DNA from: an uncultured Eubacteriales bacterium
GTDB lineage: Bacteria; Bacillota; Clostridia; Oscillospirales; Oscillospiraceae
DNA length: 64,000 nt
Assembly: GCA_958402445.1 (NCBI GenBank)
Contig: CATXTO010000002.1
Coordinates: 1 to 64,000 of the forward strand
Direction of reading: 5' to 3'
Positions 8,014 through 16,923 of the stretch are shown here, in pieces. Numbering within the stretch: position 1 is the first letter of the stretch; each line of letters opens with the position of its first letter. Below the pieces are notes generated by a model. The model was not told the origin of the DNA, did not search any database, and saw only the letters and a list, made by a program, of their open reading frames with translations. Position numbers and translations under genes: made by a program.

Positions 8014-9237
8014 ATGATCATTGCAGTCGTCGGAGGGGGAGCCTCCGGTATGCTGGCAGCCATTATCGCCAGTAAAAGCTCCAAGCACACGGTCTATCTT
8101 CTGGAGCGGCAAAACAGGGTGGGAAAAAAGCTGTCCGCCACGGGTAATGGTCGATGCAATCTGACCAATCTGCATGCAGGGCCCGGCCTCTATCACAGCC
8201 AGCAGCCGCAATTTCCCGCAGAAATCCTAAACGCCTTCGATGTCCCGAAAACCCTGGCCTTCTTCCGGGATTTGGGCCTTCTAACTACAGTAGAAGCATC
8301 CGGGCGTGTGTATCCCGTCTCCGACCAAGCCACCAGCGTGGTTGACGTGCTGCGTTTTGCCTTGGCACGGCCCAATCTCCAGCTTCACACCGGCTGCGAG
8401 GTCCTTCAGGTCGACAGGACGCCGGACGGCGGGTTCCAGCTGCGTCATTGCCAGGGCACGCTTACCTGTGACCGTCTGATTATCGCCTGCGGCGGGTTGG
8501 CCGGCACCAAGCTGGGCGGGTCCATGCGGGGATATCAGCTGCTGCAAGCCCTGGGGCACCGCTGCACCAAGCTTCGCCCCTCCCTGGTCCAATTGCGCTC
8601 TTCCCATCCTCGATGCGCCGCTCTGAAAGGCATCCGGGCGCAATGCAGCCTCCAAATTACACGGAATAGGCTTGTAACGGCTGGCGCCAGCGGCGAAATT
8701 CAGTTCACGGAGTATGGTCTCAGCGGCCCAGCAATCTTTGAGGTCTCCCGGGGGGTCTGCTGGGAGCCCGGAGACTGGGTTTGCCGCCTGAACCTGCTGC
8801 CCGGCTGGTCCACCGAGGAAATCCAGCCAATGCTGCAAAAACGCGTGGAGCAGTCCCCATATCTGACCTGTCAGGACCTGCTGACCGGTATGGTGCACAA
8901 CCGGCTGGGGCGGGTGGTCGTGCAAGAGGCAGGTCTCTCTCTTGCCGCGCCGCTGGATACGCTATCTATACAGGCGCTACGGACTGTTGCAGACCGGCTG
9001 CAAAATTTTGTCTTTCCCCTCACGGAGCCCATGGGAATGGACTGCGCCCAGGTCACTGCCGGTGGAGTCCGAACGGATGAGTTTTTTCCAGATACTTTGG
9101 AGAGCCGTCTGTGTCCCGGTCTTTATGCCTGCGGCGAGGTTCTAGATGTGGATGGAGACTGCGGCGGCTATAATTTGCAGTGGGCTTGGAGCTCCGGTTA
9201 TGTGGCCGGAAGCTCTGCCGGGAGGGAAAACGCATGA
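8014..9237 (+). CDS. BaiN/HI0933-family FAD-dependent oxidoreductase
   Basis: A 407-residue flavoprotein. It has the N-terminal Rossmann motif VVGGGASGMLAA, the family signature GKKLSATGNGRCNLTN and the C-terminal FAD motif GEVLDVDGDCGGYNLQWAWSSG. Members were named after bile-acid 3-dehydro-4-oxidoreductase BaiN, but most are of unknown substrate, so bile-acid activity is not implied. Start ATG 8014 follows AGAGGTGAT; an upstream in-frame ATG at 7990 overlaps the -10 box. Its stop overlaps the next start (ATGA), so the two flavoproteins are translationally coupled. Confidence 0.9.
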   Translation: MIIAVVGGGASGMLAAIIASKSSKHTVYLLERQNRVGKKLSATGNGRCNLTNLHAGPGLYHSQQPQFPAEILNAFDVPKTLAFFRDLGLLTTVEASGRVYPVSDQATSVVDVLRFALARPNLQLHTGCEVLQVDRTPDGGFQLRHCQGTLTCDRLIIACGGLAGTKLGGSMRGYQLLQALGHRCTKLRPSLVQLRSSHPRCAALKGIRAQCSLQITRNRLVTAGASGEIQFTEYGLSGPAIFEVSRGVCWEPGDWVCRLNLLPGWSTEEIQPMLQKRVEQSPYLTCQDLLTGMVHNRLGRVVVQEAGLSLAAPLDTLSIQALRTVADRLQNFVFPLTEPMGMDCAQVTAGGVRTDEFFPDTLESRLCPGLYACGEVLDVDGDCGGYNLQWAWSSGYVAGSSAGRENA

Positions 9238-10829
9238 TTCGGATTCAATCGATTCTGTTACCCCCGGGGCACAATCCGTCAGAGCTCCGTGCCGCGGCGG
9301 CTCGGCGGCTCGGCGTCCGCCCCTCCGACATACAGGATGTTAAAATCGCCCGAAGATCCCTGGACGCACGGAAAAAGGATAATATACATTTGATTTACAG
9401 CGTCGATGTGTCCCTGGTTTCTGATGAGGCGCACCTGTTGCGTCGCCGTAGCAGCCGGGATATTTTCCTTGCTCCAGAATATCATTATTTGATTCCGACC
9501 CTGGAGCCAACAGGAGTCGAAAGTCCCATGATTGTGGGCTTTGGTCCCGCCGGGATGTTTGCGGCGTTGGTTCTGGCAGAGGCAGGTCTCTGCCCTGTGG
9601 TTATAGAGCGAGGCTTTGATACGCAGACGCGTTGCCGTACCGTTTCCCGTTTTTGGGATACGGGTCAGTTGGACCCGGATTGCAACGTCCAGTTCGGGGA
9701 AGGAGGCGCCGGCACCTTCTCCGACGGGAAGCTGAACACAAGCACACACAATCCCCGCAGTCGCTGGGTCCTGGAGCAATTCGTCGCTTTTGGCGCGCCG
9801 GAAGAGATTCTTTGGGACGCCAAACCGCATATTGGAACGGACTGCCTGCGGGTTGTGGTACAAAATATCCGGCGGCGAATTCTGCAATTGGGCGGCAAAA
9901 TACGGTTCGGCTGCCAGCTCATCGGATTGCGGCAGCAAAACGGGCGATTGGCGGCGGTAGAGCTCCAGGCGCAGGGACAACGAGAGTTGTTTCCCTGTTC
10001 GCGGCTCATTCTGGCCATTGGGCACAGCGCGCGGGACACCTTCTCCATGCTTTTCGAGTCAGGCGTCCCCTTGGAGCCCAAACCCTTTTCTATGGGTGTC
10101 CGCATTGAACACCGCCAGAAGGATATCGATGCCGCACAATATGGGGCCATGGCGACATCCCATCTGCTTCCGCCGGCGGACTACAAGCTGGTCTGTCATC
10201 TGCCGGAACGTTCTGTGTATAGCTTTTGTATGTGTCCCGGCGGCTATGTGGTGGCGGCATCCTCAGAACCCGGCGGCGTCGTCACCAATGGTATGAGCTA
10301 CCGGGCCCGAGATGGGGAAAATGCCAATGCGGCGCTGCTTGTCTCCGTGCAGCCCCAGGACTTCCCCTCCGGAGGGCCACTGGGCGGTATCGCCTGGCAG
10401 CGGGAGGTGGAAGCTGCCGCTTTTCGTGCTGGCGGCGGGACCTATCGGGCCCCGGCGCAACGGATGGGGGACTTCCTCCGCGCCGCGCCCTCTGTAGGCT
10501 TTGGACAGGTGCAGCCCTCCTACCGTCCGGGCGTCGTCCCCTGTGACCTGCGATCCGTGCTCCCAAGCTGCGTGACGGAGTCCCTGACGCAGGCCCTCGG
10601 GATTTTTGGACGCCGACTCCTCGGCTTCGACAGTCCCGACGCCGTGCTCACCGGACCGGAGACACGCAGCTCCTCCCCGGTTCGTGTTTTAAGGGATGCA
10701 GATAAGCAATCGGCCCTCCGGGGCCTGTTTCCTTGCGGTGAGGGCGCCGGATACGCCGGCGGCATTCTCTCCGCTGCGGTGGATGGGATGCAGTGCGCGG
10801 AAGCTCTGCTGGAGACAATCACCAACTAA
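9234..10829 (+). CDS. FAD-dependent dehydrogenase, COG2509 family
   Basis: A 531-residue protein. An N-terminal ~90-residue alpha/beta region (MIRIQSILLPPG..DIQDVKIARRSLDARKK) is followed by the FAD motif VGFGPAGMFAALVLAEAG and the diagnostic NVQFGEGGAGTFSDGKLNT. The C-terminal FAD motif is FPCGEGAGYAGGILSAAVDG. The family is widespread in Firmicutes and its substrate is unknown. ATG 9234 overlaps the previous stop. The CPBP protease gene follows after 15 bp. Confidence 0.9.
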   Translation: MIRIQSILLPPGHNPSELRAAAARRLGVRPSDIQDVKIARRSLDARKKDNIHLIYSVDVSLVSDEAHLLRRRSSRDIFLAPEYHYLIPTLEPTGVESPMIVGFGPAGMFAALVLAEAGLCPVVIERGFDTQTRCRTVSRFWDTGQLDPDCNVQFGEGGAGTFSDGKLNTSTHNPRSRWVLEQFVAFGAPEEILWDAKPHIGTDCLRVVVQNIRRRILQLGGKIRFGCQLIGLRQQNGRLAAVELQAQGQRELFPCSRLILAIGHSARDTFSMLFESGVPLEPKPFSMGVRIEHRQKDIDAAQYGAMATSHLLPPADYKLVCHLPERSVYSFCMCPGGYVVAASSEPGGVVTNGMSYRARDGENANAALLVSVQPQDFPSGGPLGGIAWQREVEAAAFRAGGGTYRAPAQRMGDFLRAAPSVGFGQVQPSYRPGVVPCDLRSVLPSCVTESLTQALGIFGRRLLGFDSPDAVLTGPETRSSSPVRVLRDADKQSALRGLFPCGEGAGYAGGILSAAVDGMQCAEALLETITN

Positions 10830-10844
10830 AAGGAGGTACCTAGG

Positions 10845-11810
10845 ATGGATGAAAGAGAACGATACATTGCCAAAGCGGCACGGAAGCGGTTTAATTCTAC
10901 CTGTGGTATGCTGTTGGTCTATCTAGGGATCATGACGCTGGTCGTGTTTTTAAATATTTTTCTCCAAATAGGAATCGGACTGTTGCAGTTTGGAGTTCAG
11001 GGACTCGGCCTTGTCCAGGCCCAGGAAAAGCTGCTCAGTCAGGACTTTATCAATCGCATCTCCTACAGCGGGATCGGCTACATTTTCACCACCTTCCTGT
11101 GCTTGCTGCTGATTCGGCTGTGGAAAGGCCGCGAATTTTTACGCAGTGTAGCAAAGAGTCAGAACCGCTCCATGTCCGTATCCAGCTTTCTTCAAATTTT
11201 CTGTGTGTTTATGGGCACACAATTTCTATCCACCCTGTTTTCCACCGGGCTAGAATTCCTTCTGAATCAATTCGATTTGTCCGCGACGCGCGCGCTAGAG
11301 GCGGCCTCCGGCGGCAGCACGACCATTTCCATGTTCCTCTATGTCTCCATCTTCGCACCGGTTACGGAGGAGCTGCTGTTCCGCGGCGCCGTGCTGCACA
11401 GCCTCAAGCCTTACGGCAAGCGCTTCGCCATCCTCTTTTCCGCCCTGCTGTTTGGAGTTTTTCACGGTAACATCATTCAAATTCCCTTTGCTTTTCTGGT
11501 CGGTTTAGTATTGGGGTATGTAGCGCTGGAATACTCCATTTGGTGGAGCATTTTGCTGCACTTCATCAATAACTGTATCTTCGGCGAGCTGCTCTCTTTC
11601 CTTCCCCGCTTATCCCAGCTTTTTGTTTTTTTGCTTTTCATTGCAGGGGTCGTGATTCTGGTCAAGCATGCCCGGGGCATTCGTACTTACCGGCGGCAGC
11701 ACCAGATTTATGCTCCGGCAGCGGGATGGCTTTTCAGCACGCCCTGCGCCATCATCCTGTTAATTTACTGTGTCGCCTCCGCTGTCGTCGGTATTCAGCC
11801 AAATTTCTAA
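10845..11810 (+). CDS. CPBP-family intramembrane metalloprotease (CAAX protease/Abi)
   Basis: A 321-residue integral membrane protein with about eight hydrophobic segments. The three conserved motifs are present: EELLFRGAVLHSL (EExxxR), FGVFHGN (FxxxH) and LHFINNC (HxxxN). Relatives cleave prenylated or other membrane peptides and serve in bacteriocin immunity or maturation; no bacteriocin gene is near. GGAGGT lies seven bases before ATG. It is the last gene of the flavoprotein operon. Confidence 0.9.
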   Translation: MDERERYIAKAARKRFNSTCGMLLVYLGIMTLVVFLNIFLQIGIGLLQFGVQGLGLVQAQEKLLSQDFINRISYSGIGYIFTTFLCLLLIRLWKGREFLRSVAKSQNRSMSVSSFLQIFCVFMGTQFLSTLFSTGLEFLLNQFDLSATRALEAASGGSTTISMFLYVSIFAPVTEELLFRGAVLHSLKPYGKRFAILFSALLFGVFHGNIIQIPFAFLVGLVLGYVALEYSIWWSILLHFINNCIFGELLSFLPRLSQLFVFLLFIAGVVILVKHARGIRTYRRQHQIYAPAAGWLFSTPCAIILLIYCVASAVVGIQPNF

Positions 11811-11844
11811 AAACGGCAGTCCTTTGACACCGAAAGAACAAAAT

Positions 11845-11877
11845 CCGGCGCGGCACTCAAAAGGAGTGCCGCGCCGG
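11845..11877. terminator. Bidirectional terminator between convergent operons
   Basis: A perfect 14-bp stem (CCGGCGCGGCACTC) closes a 5-nt loop. The minus-strand side is followed by ATTTTGTTCTTT and better suits the CobW operon; the plus side has only TTGCTG. Confidence 0.75.
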
Positions 11878-11895
11878 TTGCTGTAAATGAACGAT

Positions 11896-12834
11896 TTAAA
11901 AAGTGACGACCTCCTGGGCCGCCGGCTGCGCCGGCTCCACGGACAGCGCTGTCAGGATGGGGCCGGTATCCCCTTTATACAAGGGATGCTGCTCCGACCT
12001 GATCTTTGCCGTTACCATAATCCAGCTTCGGGCCTTCAATTTGGCCGCTTCCGCGTATTCACAGGGGACGCCGCAGAATTGAATATCCTCTACGCAGCAG
12101 GTCATGACAAACCGCCCGGGCGCGAAAATGCCCTCCTTTTCCCGCCGAAGCTTGGCGACCTGCCCCTTGAAGCGGACCGTCTTTCCATCGTACTTTTGAG
12201 GCTCTTCTGAAACATCGCGATACCAAAGCCCATAGTCCTCATCCTGAAGCTCAATAATTGAAGCGTTGAGATCAAAGGGAAGCGGATCCTCTACCTCGTC
12301 ATAGGTGGATGTTCCGTCCGGGTGGTCGTATAGAATTTCCACCCGTCGGTTTACCGCGCGGGCCAACTTATGCAGCGCCGTGGTATCTGCATCCTTTTCC
12401 ACCCGGTTGAACACCACCATTTCACAGCCGGACAGCTTGTCCACCACCAGATTCCGCATATTGGCATTGTACTGTAAAATCGTGCTTCCGTCAGCGAACA
12501 TGACCTCCTGGGCCACCGCCCATTCCTGCGGAAATTTGACATAAAGGTCTCCCACCAGCTGCATACCGTTGAGTTCCGCCACCACCCGCTGCGCCCGATA
12601 TTTCCGCTGCAGCGCCAGAAGCTGCTGCGTTGTCACCTTGCTCTGGTCCAGGACCTCCAGATATACATTCCCCTGGGGATAGGCGGAGAGATCATATTCC
12701 TCCTCCCCTTCTTCAAAGACCAGCAGCAGAGTCCGTTCTCCTGCGTTAAAGCGGGGATCCTCCAGGGTCTTTTGAATAAATTTTGTCTTTCCCGCATCCA
12801 GAAAGCCAGTGAACACATAAACGGGAATCGGCAT
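11896..12834 (-). CDS. CobW-like P-loop GTPase with C-terminal OB-like domain (TIGR03943/DUF1980-like)
   Basis: A 312-residue protein. It has a Walker A variant GFLDAGKTKFI at residue ~9 and FNRVEKDAD in the NKxD position. The C-terminal ~100 residues (GKTVRFKGQVAKLRREKEG..VMTCCVEDIQFCGVPCEY) resemble the OB-like part of TIGR03943 proteins. It lacks the CxCC metal motif of its neighbour. It starts three bases after the stop of the second GTPase gene, so the two are an operon. A role in metal delivery with the partner is inferred. Confidence 0.8.
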   Translation of the reverse strand: MPIPVYVFTGFLDAGKTKFIQKTLEDPRFNAGERTLLLVFEEGEEEYDLSAYPQGNVYLEVLDQSKVTTQQLLALQRKYRAQRVVAELNGMQLVGDLYVKFPQEWAVAQEVMFADGSTILQYNANMRNLVVDKLSGCEMVVFNRVEKDADTTALHKLARAVNRRVEILYDHPDGTSTYDEVEDPLPFDLNASIIELQDEDYGLWYRDVSEEPQKYDGKTVRFKGQVAKLRREKEGIFAPGRFVMTCCVEDIQFCGVPCEYAEAAKLKARSWIMVTAKIRSEQHPLYKGDTGPILTALSVEPAQPAAQEVVTF

Positions 12835-12837
12835 AAC

Positions 12838-14001
12838 TCACACCTCAAACAGCGCGGCGATCGCACTCTGATTCAGGTCGGCTCCGATCACGCACAGTCG
12901 GCCTGTCACCGCCGCAGAGCCGGAGCGGATATTGCTCTCCCCCGGCACATAGTCAAAGTGAATCCAAGTTCCGTCGGGAGCCGGTACAATTCCCTTGGCG
13001 CGCAGGACCGTCCCCACTCGGCCGTCCTCCAGCTCCTCCAGGACCCGGCGGATTCCGTCGGCAGTGTATTTTCTAGGCGTCTCCACACCCCAACTGGTGA
13101 AAACCTCGTCCGCGTGGTGATGGGCGTGGGCTTCCCCATGATTGTTCTCGTGACCCTCGCCATGGTGATGGCAGCACCCCGCATGATGCTCATGTTCTTT
13201 ATCATGGTGGTGGCAGCACCCGTGCTGGTGCTCGTGTTCTTCGTCATGGCGGTGGCAGCACCCGTCCTGGTGCTCGTGTTCTTCGTCATGGCGGTGGCAG
13301 CACCCGTGCTGGTGCTCGTGTTCCTCATCGTGATGATGGCAGCAATGCGCCTCTTCCTGCCCTTGCCGCTGTAGCTCCGCCAAATCATCGGCAAGCGTTT
13401 GCTGATGCTCCATGGCCTCCACCAACTGAGCCCCTGTGAGCTGGTGCCAGGGGGTGGTCACCAATGTTGCAGTGGTGTTGTGCTCCCGAAGCAAGCTGAC
13501 TGCAGCATCCAGCTTTTCCTGAGGAATAGAGTCGGTCCTGCTTAGCACAATGGTGGAGGCAGTCTCAATTTGATTGTTATAGAATTCTCCAAAGTTTTTC
13601 ATATAGACCTTGCACTTGCCAGCGTCAGCCACGGCTACCGTATAGCCCAGCTCCACATCCGGATTCGTGAGTTTCCGGACTGCGGCAATCACGTCGCTGA
13701 GCTTCCCTACGCCGGAGGGTTCGATGATGACCCGGTCCGGACGATACTGGTCAATGACCTGCTCCAAGGCCTTTCCAAAGTCTCCAACCAAGGAGCAGCA
13801 GATACAGCCGGAGTTCATCTCTCGGATTTCAATCCCGGCTTCCTGGAGAAAGCCGCCGTCAATTCCGATTTCTCCGAATTCATTTTCTATGAGTACCAGG
13901 CTTTGAGGGCCATAGCCCTCCGCAATCATTTTTTTGATAAGTGTCGTTTTGCCAGCGCCTAAGAACCCAGAGTAAATATCAATCTTTGTCAACCGAAACA
14001 C
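12838..14001 (-). CDS. CobW/ZNG1-type G3E GTPase metallochaperone with Cys-Cys/His repeat
   Basis: A 387-residue G3E GTPase. It has Walker A GFLGAGKTTLI, the family metal site GCICC (~67-71), IEPSGVGK and a C-terminal CobW_C domain (~310-387). Between domains (~206-295) lies a 90-residue linker with five ~14-residue repeats of the form CCHxHDEEHEHQHG. His-rich loops are common in this family, but a Cys-Cys pair opening each repeat is unusual. The likely role is GTP-driven insertion or storage of Zn, Ni or Co; which one cannot be told. A strong promoter is at 14027-14055. Confidence 0.9.
   Translation of the reverse strand: MFRLTKIDIYSGFLGAGKTTLIKKMIAEGYGPQSLVLIENEFGEIGIDGGFLQEAGIEIREMNSGCICCSLVGDFGKALEQVIDQYRPDRVIIEPSGVGKLSDVIAAVRKLTNPDVELGYTVAVADAGKCKVYMKNFGEFYNNQIETASTIVLSRTDSIPQEKLDAAVSLLREHNTTATLVTTPWHQLTGAQLVEAMEHQQTLADDLAELQRQGQEEAHCCHHHDEEHEHQHGCCHRHDEEHEHQDGCCHRHDEEHEHQHGCCHHHDKEHEHHAGCCHHHGEGHENNHGEAHAHHHADEVFTSWGVETPRKYTADGIRRVLEELEDGRVGTVLRAKGIVPAPDGTWIHFDYVPGESNIRSGSAAVTGRLCVIGADLNQSAIAALFEV
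13130..13344 (-). repeat. 42-bp tandem repeats encoding Cys-Cys/His metal-binding units
   Basis: The GCAGCA Cys-Cys codons (as seen on the + strand) recur at 13339, 13297, 13255, 13213 and 13171, exactly 42 bp apart. Three units are almost identical, so copy number may vary among strains by slippage. Confidence 0.88.
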
Positions 14002-14026
14002 CTTCCGTTTCCATTTATTTCATGAC

Positions 14027-14055
14027 ATTATAGCACTTTGCCCCAAAAATAGCAA
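14027..14055 (-). promoter_or_regulatory. Promoter of the CobW operon
   Basis: TTGCTA (14050-14055), 17-bp spacer and TATAAT (14027-14032) on the minus strand, 26 bp from the start codon. I do not see a clear Zur or NikR dyad. Confidence 0.72.
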
Positions 14056-14178
14056 GAGATTTGCGGCATTCCGGCATATTCATGTCTCTTTTGCTTTCTT
14101 TTTCTCGGCGCTTCTGCTATAATACGTAGAACACAAGTAGTTTCGCCGCATTTGCGGCCCAGCAAAGGAGGCTAACCC

Positions 14179-16095
14179 ATGTCTGAATTTTTACCCATTT
14201 CCAGAGCAGATATGACTGCCAGAGGCTGGACGCAATGTGACTTTGTTTACATTATTGGCGACGCATACGTGGACCATCCTTCCTTCGGGCACGCTATCAT
14301 CAGCCGCGTTTTAGAACGAGCAGGCTATAAGGTGGGCATTCTTTCTCAGCCGGATTGGAAAAACCCCGGCTCCGTTTCTGCACTGGGAAGGCCTCGGCTG
14401 GGTTTTCTTGTAACCGGCGGTAATATGGATTCCATGGTCAACCATTATAGCGTCTCCCGCCATAGGCGAAAAACCGACGCGTTTACGCCGGGGGGCGTTA
14501 TGGGCCTGCGGCCGGACCGTGCCACCGTGGTTTACTGCAACCTCATCCGACGGATCTACCACGATGTTCCCATTATTATCGGCGGTATCGAGGCAAGCCT
14601 GCGGCGCCTGGCACATTATGACTACTGGTCGGACTGCATCCGGCGTTCAATTTTACTGGATGCTCAGGCGGACCTGTTGCTGTACGGCATGGGAGAGCGG
14701 AGTATTTTGGATGTGGCGGAGGCCCTGAACAGCGGACTGGATATCAGAGACATCACCTATATTGACGGCTCCGTTTATAAAACTAGGCACCTGGACGACA
14801 GCCTGCCCACCATTGTTCTTCCCAGCTTTTCAGAGCTTCAATCCCATTCGGAGCGCTATGCGTCCAGCTTTCAAATTCAATCCAGGAATACGGACCCGTT
14901 TTCCGCCAAGCGCTTGGCGGAGCCCTATGCTTCCGGGCTGCTGGTTGTACAGAATCCCCCGCAAAAGCCCCTATCACAGCCGGAAATGGACCGGGTTTAC
15001 GATCTCCCTTTTTGCCGAACCTACCACCCAAGCTACCGGAAGGCAGGCGGCGTCCCTGCCCTCCAGGAAGTCCGGTTCAGTTTGGTTTCGAACCGCGGCT
15101 GTTTTGGCGCCTGTTCGTTTTGCGCGCTAACCTTCCATCAGGGCCGTATCATTCAGACGAGGAGTCAGGAATCTCTTTTAAAAGAGGCGGAGGCCATGAC
15201 CCGCGACCCGGACTTCAAGGGCTATATCCACGATGTGGGAGGCCCCACCGCCAACTTCCGGCAGCCTGCCTGCAGCAAACAGCTGAGCAAGGGAGCCTGT
15301 CCTGGCCGGCAGTGTCTCTTTCCCACCCCCTGTCAGAATCTGCGGGCTGACCACAGCGATTATCTGGCGCTTTTACGGAAGCTTCGACAGCTTCCGGGTG
15401 TCAAGAAAGTCTTTATCCGCAGCGGGATTCGATTTGATTACCTTCTGGCGGACCCAAAAGACACCTTTTTCCGAGAGCTGGTACAATATCACATCTCCGG
15501 GCAATTGAAGGTCGCGCCGGAGCACGTCTCCGATGCAGTTCTACAAAAAATGGGAAAGCCTTCTCATGCCGTTTATCGGCGGTTTTCGGAAAAATATACG
15601 GCTTTGAATCAACAATACAACTTGAAGCAATATCTCGTGCCCTATCTCATGTCGTCACACCCAGGTTCTTCCTGGAAGGAGGCAGTGGAGCTGGCGGAAT
15701 TTGTCCGGGATTTGGGCTATCAGCCAGAACAGGTACAGGATTTCTATCCCACGCCCTCCACGCTCTCCACCGTAATGTATGCCACCGGCCTGGACCCGCG
15801 TACCATGGAACCCGTTTATGTTCCACGCGACCCCCATGAAAAGGCGATGCAGCGGGCCCTGCTGCAATATAAAAACCCCAAAAATACAGAGCTGGTCCGA
15901 GAAGCCCTGCTGCTGGCAGGCCGGCCGGATTTAATTGGCCCAGGGCCCAAATGCCTTCTGCACCCCAGCGCCGGGCGTTCTTCCCACGCCCAAAGCCATC
16001 AAACCGCGTCGGCTCGGTGTCGCAAAAAGGCAAATAGCCGTTCTCCCAAGCAAAGCGCCTCCCGCGGCAAGCCGCGTAGGCGGCACCGTAGCTGA
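14179..16095 (+). CDS. YgiQ-family radical SAM protein (UPF0313)
   Basis: A 638-residue enzyme. The family N-terminal block is FLPISRADMTARGWTQCDFVYIIGDAYVDHPSFG. The radical SAM cluster motif is CFGACSFC (C-x3-C-x2-C, ~312-319). KVAPEHVSDAVLQKMGKP and DFYPTPSTLSTVMYATGLDP are further signatures. The C-terminus is a basic, low-complexity tail rich in Ser, Arg and Lys. Biochemical function of the family is unknown. AAAGGAGG precedes ATG by eight bases. A TATAAT at 14118-14123 lacks a good -35 box. Confidence 0.92.
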   Translation: MSEFLPISRADMTARGWTQCDFVYIIGDAYVDHPSFGHAIISRVLERAGYKVGILSQPDWKNPGSVSALGRPRLGFLVTGGNMDSMVNHYSVSRHRRKTDAFTPGGVMGLRPDRATVVYCNLIRRIYHDVPIIIGGIEASLRRLAHYDYWSDCIRRSILLDAQADLLLYGMGERSILDVAEALNSGLDIRDITYIDGSVYKTRHLDDSLPTIVLPSFSELQSHSERYASSFQIQSRNTDPFSAKRLAEPYASGLLVVQNPPQKPLSQPEMDRVYDLPFCRTYHPSYRKAGGVPALQEVRFSLVSNRGCFGACSFCALTFHQGRIIQTRSQESLLKEAEAMTRDPDFKGYIHDVGGPTANFRQPACSKQLSKGACPGRQCLFPTPCQNLRADHSDYLALLRKLRQLPGVKKVFIRSGIRFDYLLADPKDTFFRELVQYHISGQLKVAPEHVSDAVLQKMGKPSHAVYRRFSEKYTALNQQYNLKQYLVPYLMSSHPGSSWKEAVELAEFVRDLGYQPEQVQDFYPTPSTLSTVMYATGLDPRTMEPVYVPRDPHEKAMQRALLQYKNPKNTELVREALLLAGRPDLIGPGPKCLLHPSAGRSSHAQSHQTASARCRKKANSRSPKQSASRGKPRRRHRS

Positions 16096-16132
16096 TTGTC
16101 CCATAAACTGCGTGAACAACCATTTTTTGTGC

Positions 16133-16180
16133 GGCAGCATCTTGCCGGGACGGCTGAAGCCGTCCCGGCAAGATGCTGCC
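16133..16180. terminator. Long inverted repeat after the YgiQ gene
   Basis: A stem of about 22 bp (GGCAGCATCTTGCCGGGACGG and its complement) closes a short TGAA-type loop. It has no T-run after it, so termination is likely but not certain. It could also be a small palindromic repeat. Confidence 0.6.
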
Positions 16181-16311
16181 ATATTCATCCGGTTTTATCG
16201 CGTTGGAGGCTCCAGCTCCCGCGTACGCCTGCCTGTGTCTGAGCTTCATTTCATATCCCGGTCAAGCCTGACATATAGTGTTCCATACGAACTGAAATTT
16301 GAGGTGGAAGT

Positions 16312-16923
16312 ATGGAAAACGCAGCCAACCAGGTCACGCTTCGGGGCTCCCTTCTGGAGCTGCCCCAGTTCTCACATGAAAACCACGGGAAAAAATTTTA
16401 CCGTTTTGTCCTGGAGGTCGCCAGGCTCTCGGGTACCGTGGATGCTCTGCCCGTAATCACGCCTGAGGATGTCTTAAACCGGATGGACCCCTCTGGTGGG
16501 AGTCTTTTGACGGTGCGGGGGCAGATTCGCTCCTTCAATAATCATCAACCCACAGGGCAGCGACTCTTAATTTTTGTTTTTGCAGAGGAAATTATCTCTT
16601 GTGAAGATGCGCCCTGCAACGAGGTGACGCTGTGCGGCACGATTTGCAAGCCGCCGGTGTATCGAACAACGCCTCTGGGGCGGGAGATTTGCGATGTTAT
16701 GCTGGCGGTGCCCAGGACCTACCGCCGCGCGGACTACCTGCCCTGCATACTCTGGGGCCGGACCGCGCAGGAAGCCGCCCGCTGTACTGTAGGCGACAGC
16801 ATTACCATATTTGGCAGGCTCCAAAGCCGCACCTATCGAAAGGTCACGGAGGAGGGCCTGGATTTGCGCACGGCATATGAGATTTCCGCCCTGACCGCAC
16901 AGATTGAAACGCCGGTTACATAA
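16312..16923 (+). CDS. SSB-like protein with two OB-fold domains
   Basis: A 203-residue protein. The first OB half begins NQVTLRGSLLELPQFSHENHGKKFYRFVLEV and a second begins NEVTLCGTICKPPVYRTTPLGREICDVMLAV, each matching the start of single-stranded DNA-binding proteins. It lacks the acidic C-terminal tail of replicative SSB. It is therefore probably a paralogue rather than the main SSB. Start ATG follows GAGGTGGAAGT. Its stop overlaps the convergent feoB stop by eight bases. Confidence 0.8.
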   Translation: MENAANQVTLRGSLLELPQFSHENHGKKFYRFVLEVARLSGTVDALPVITPEDVLNRMDPSGGSLLTVRGQIRSFNNHQPTGQRLLIFVFAEEIISCEDAPCNEVTLCGTICKPPVYRTTPLGREICDVMLAVPRTYRRADYLPCILWGRTAQEAARCTVGDSITIFGRLQSRTYRKVTEEGLDLRTAYEISALTAQIETPVT

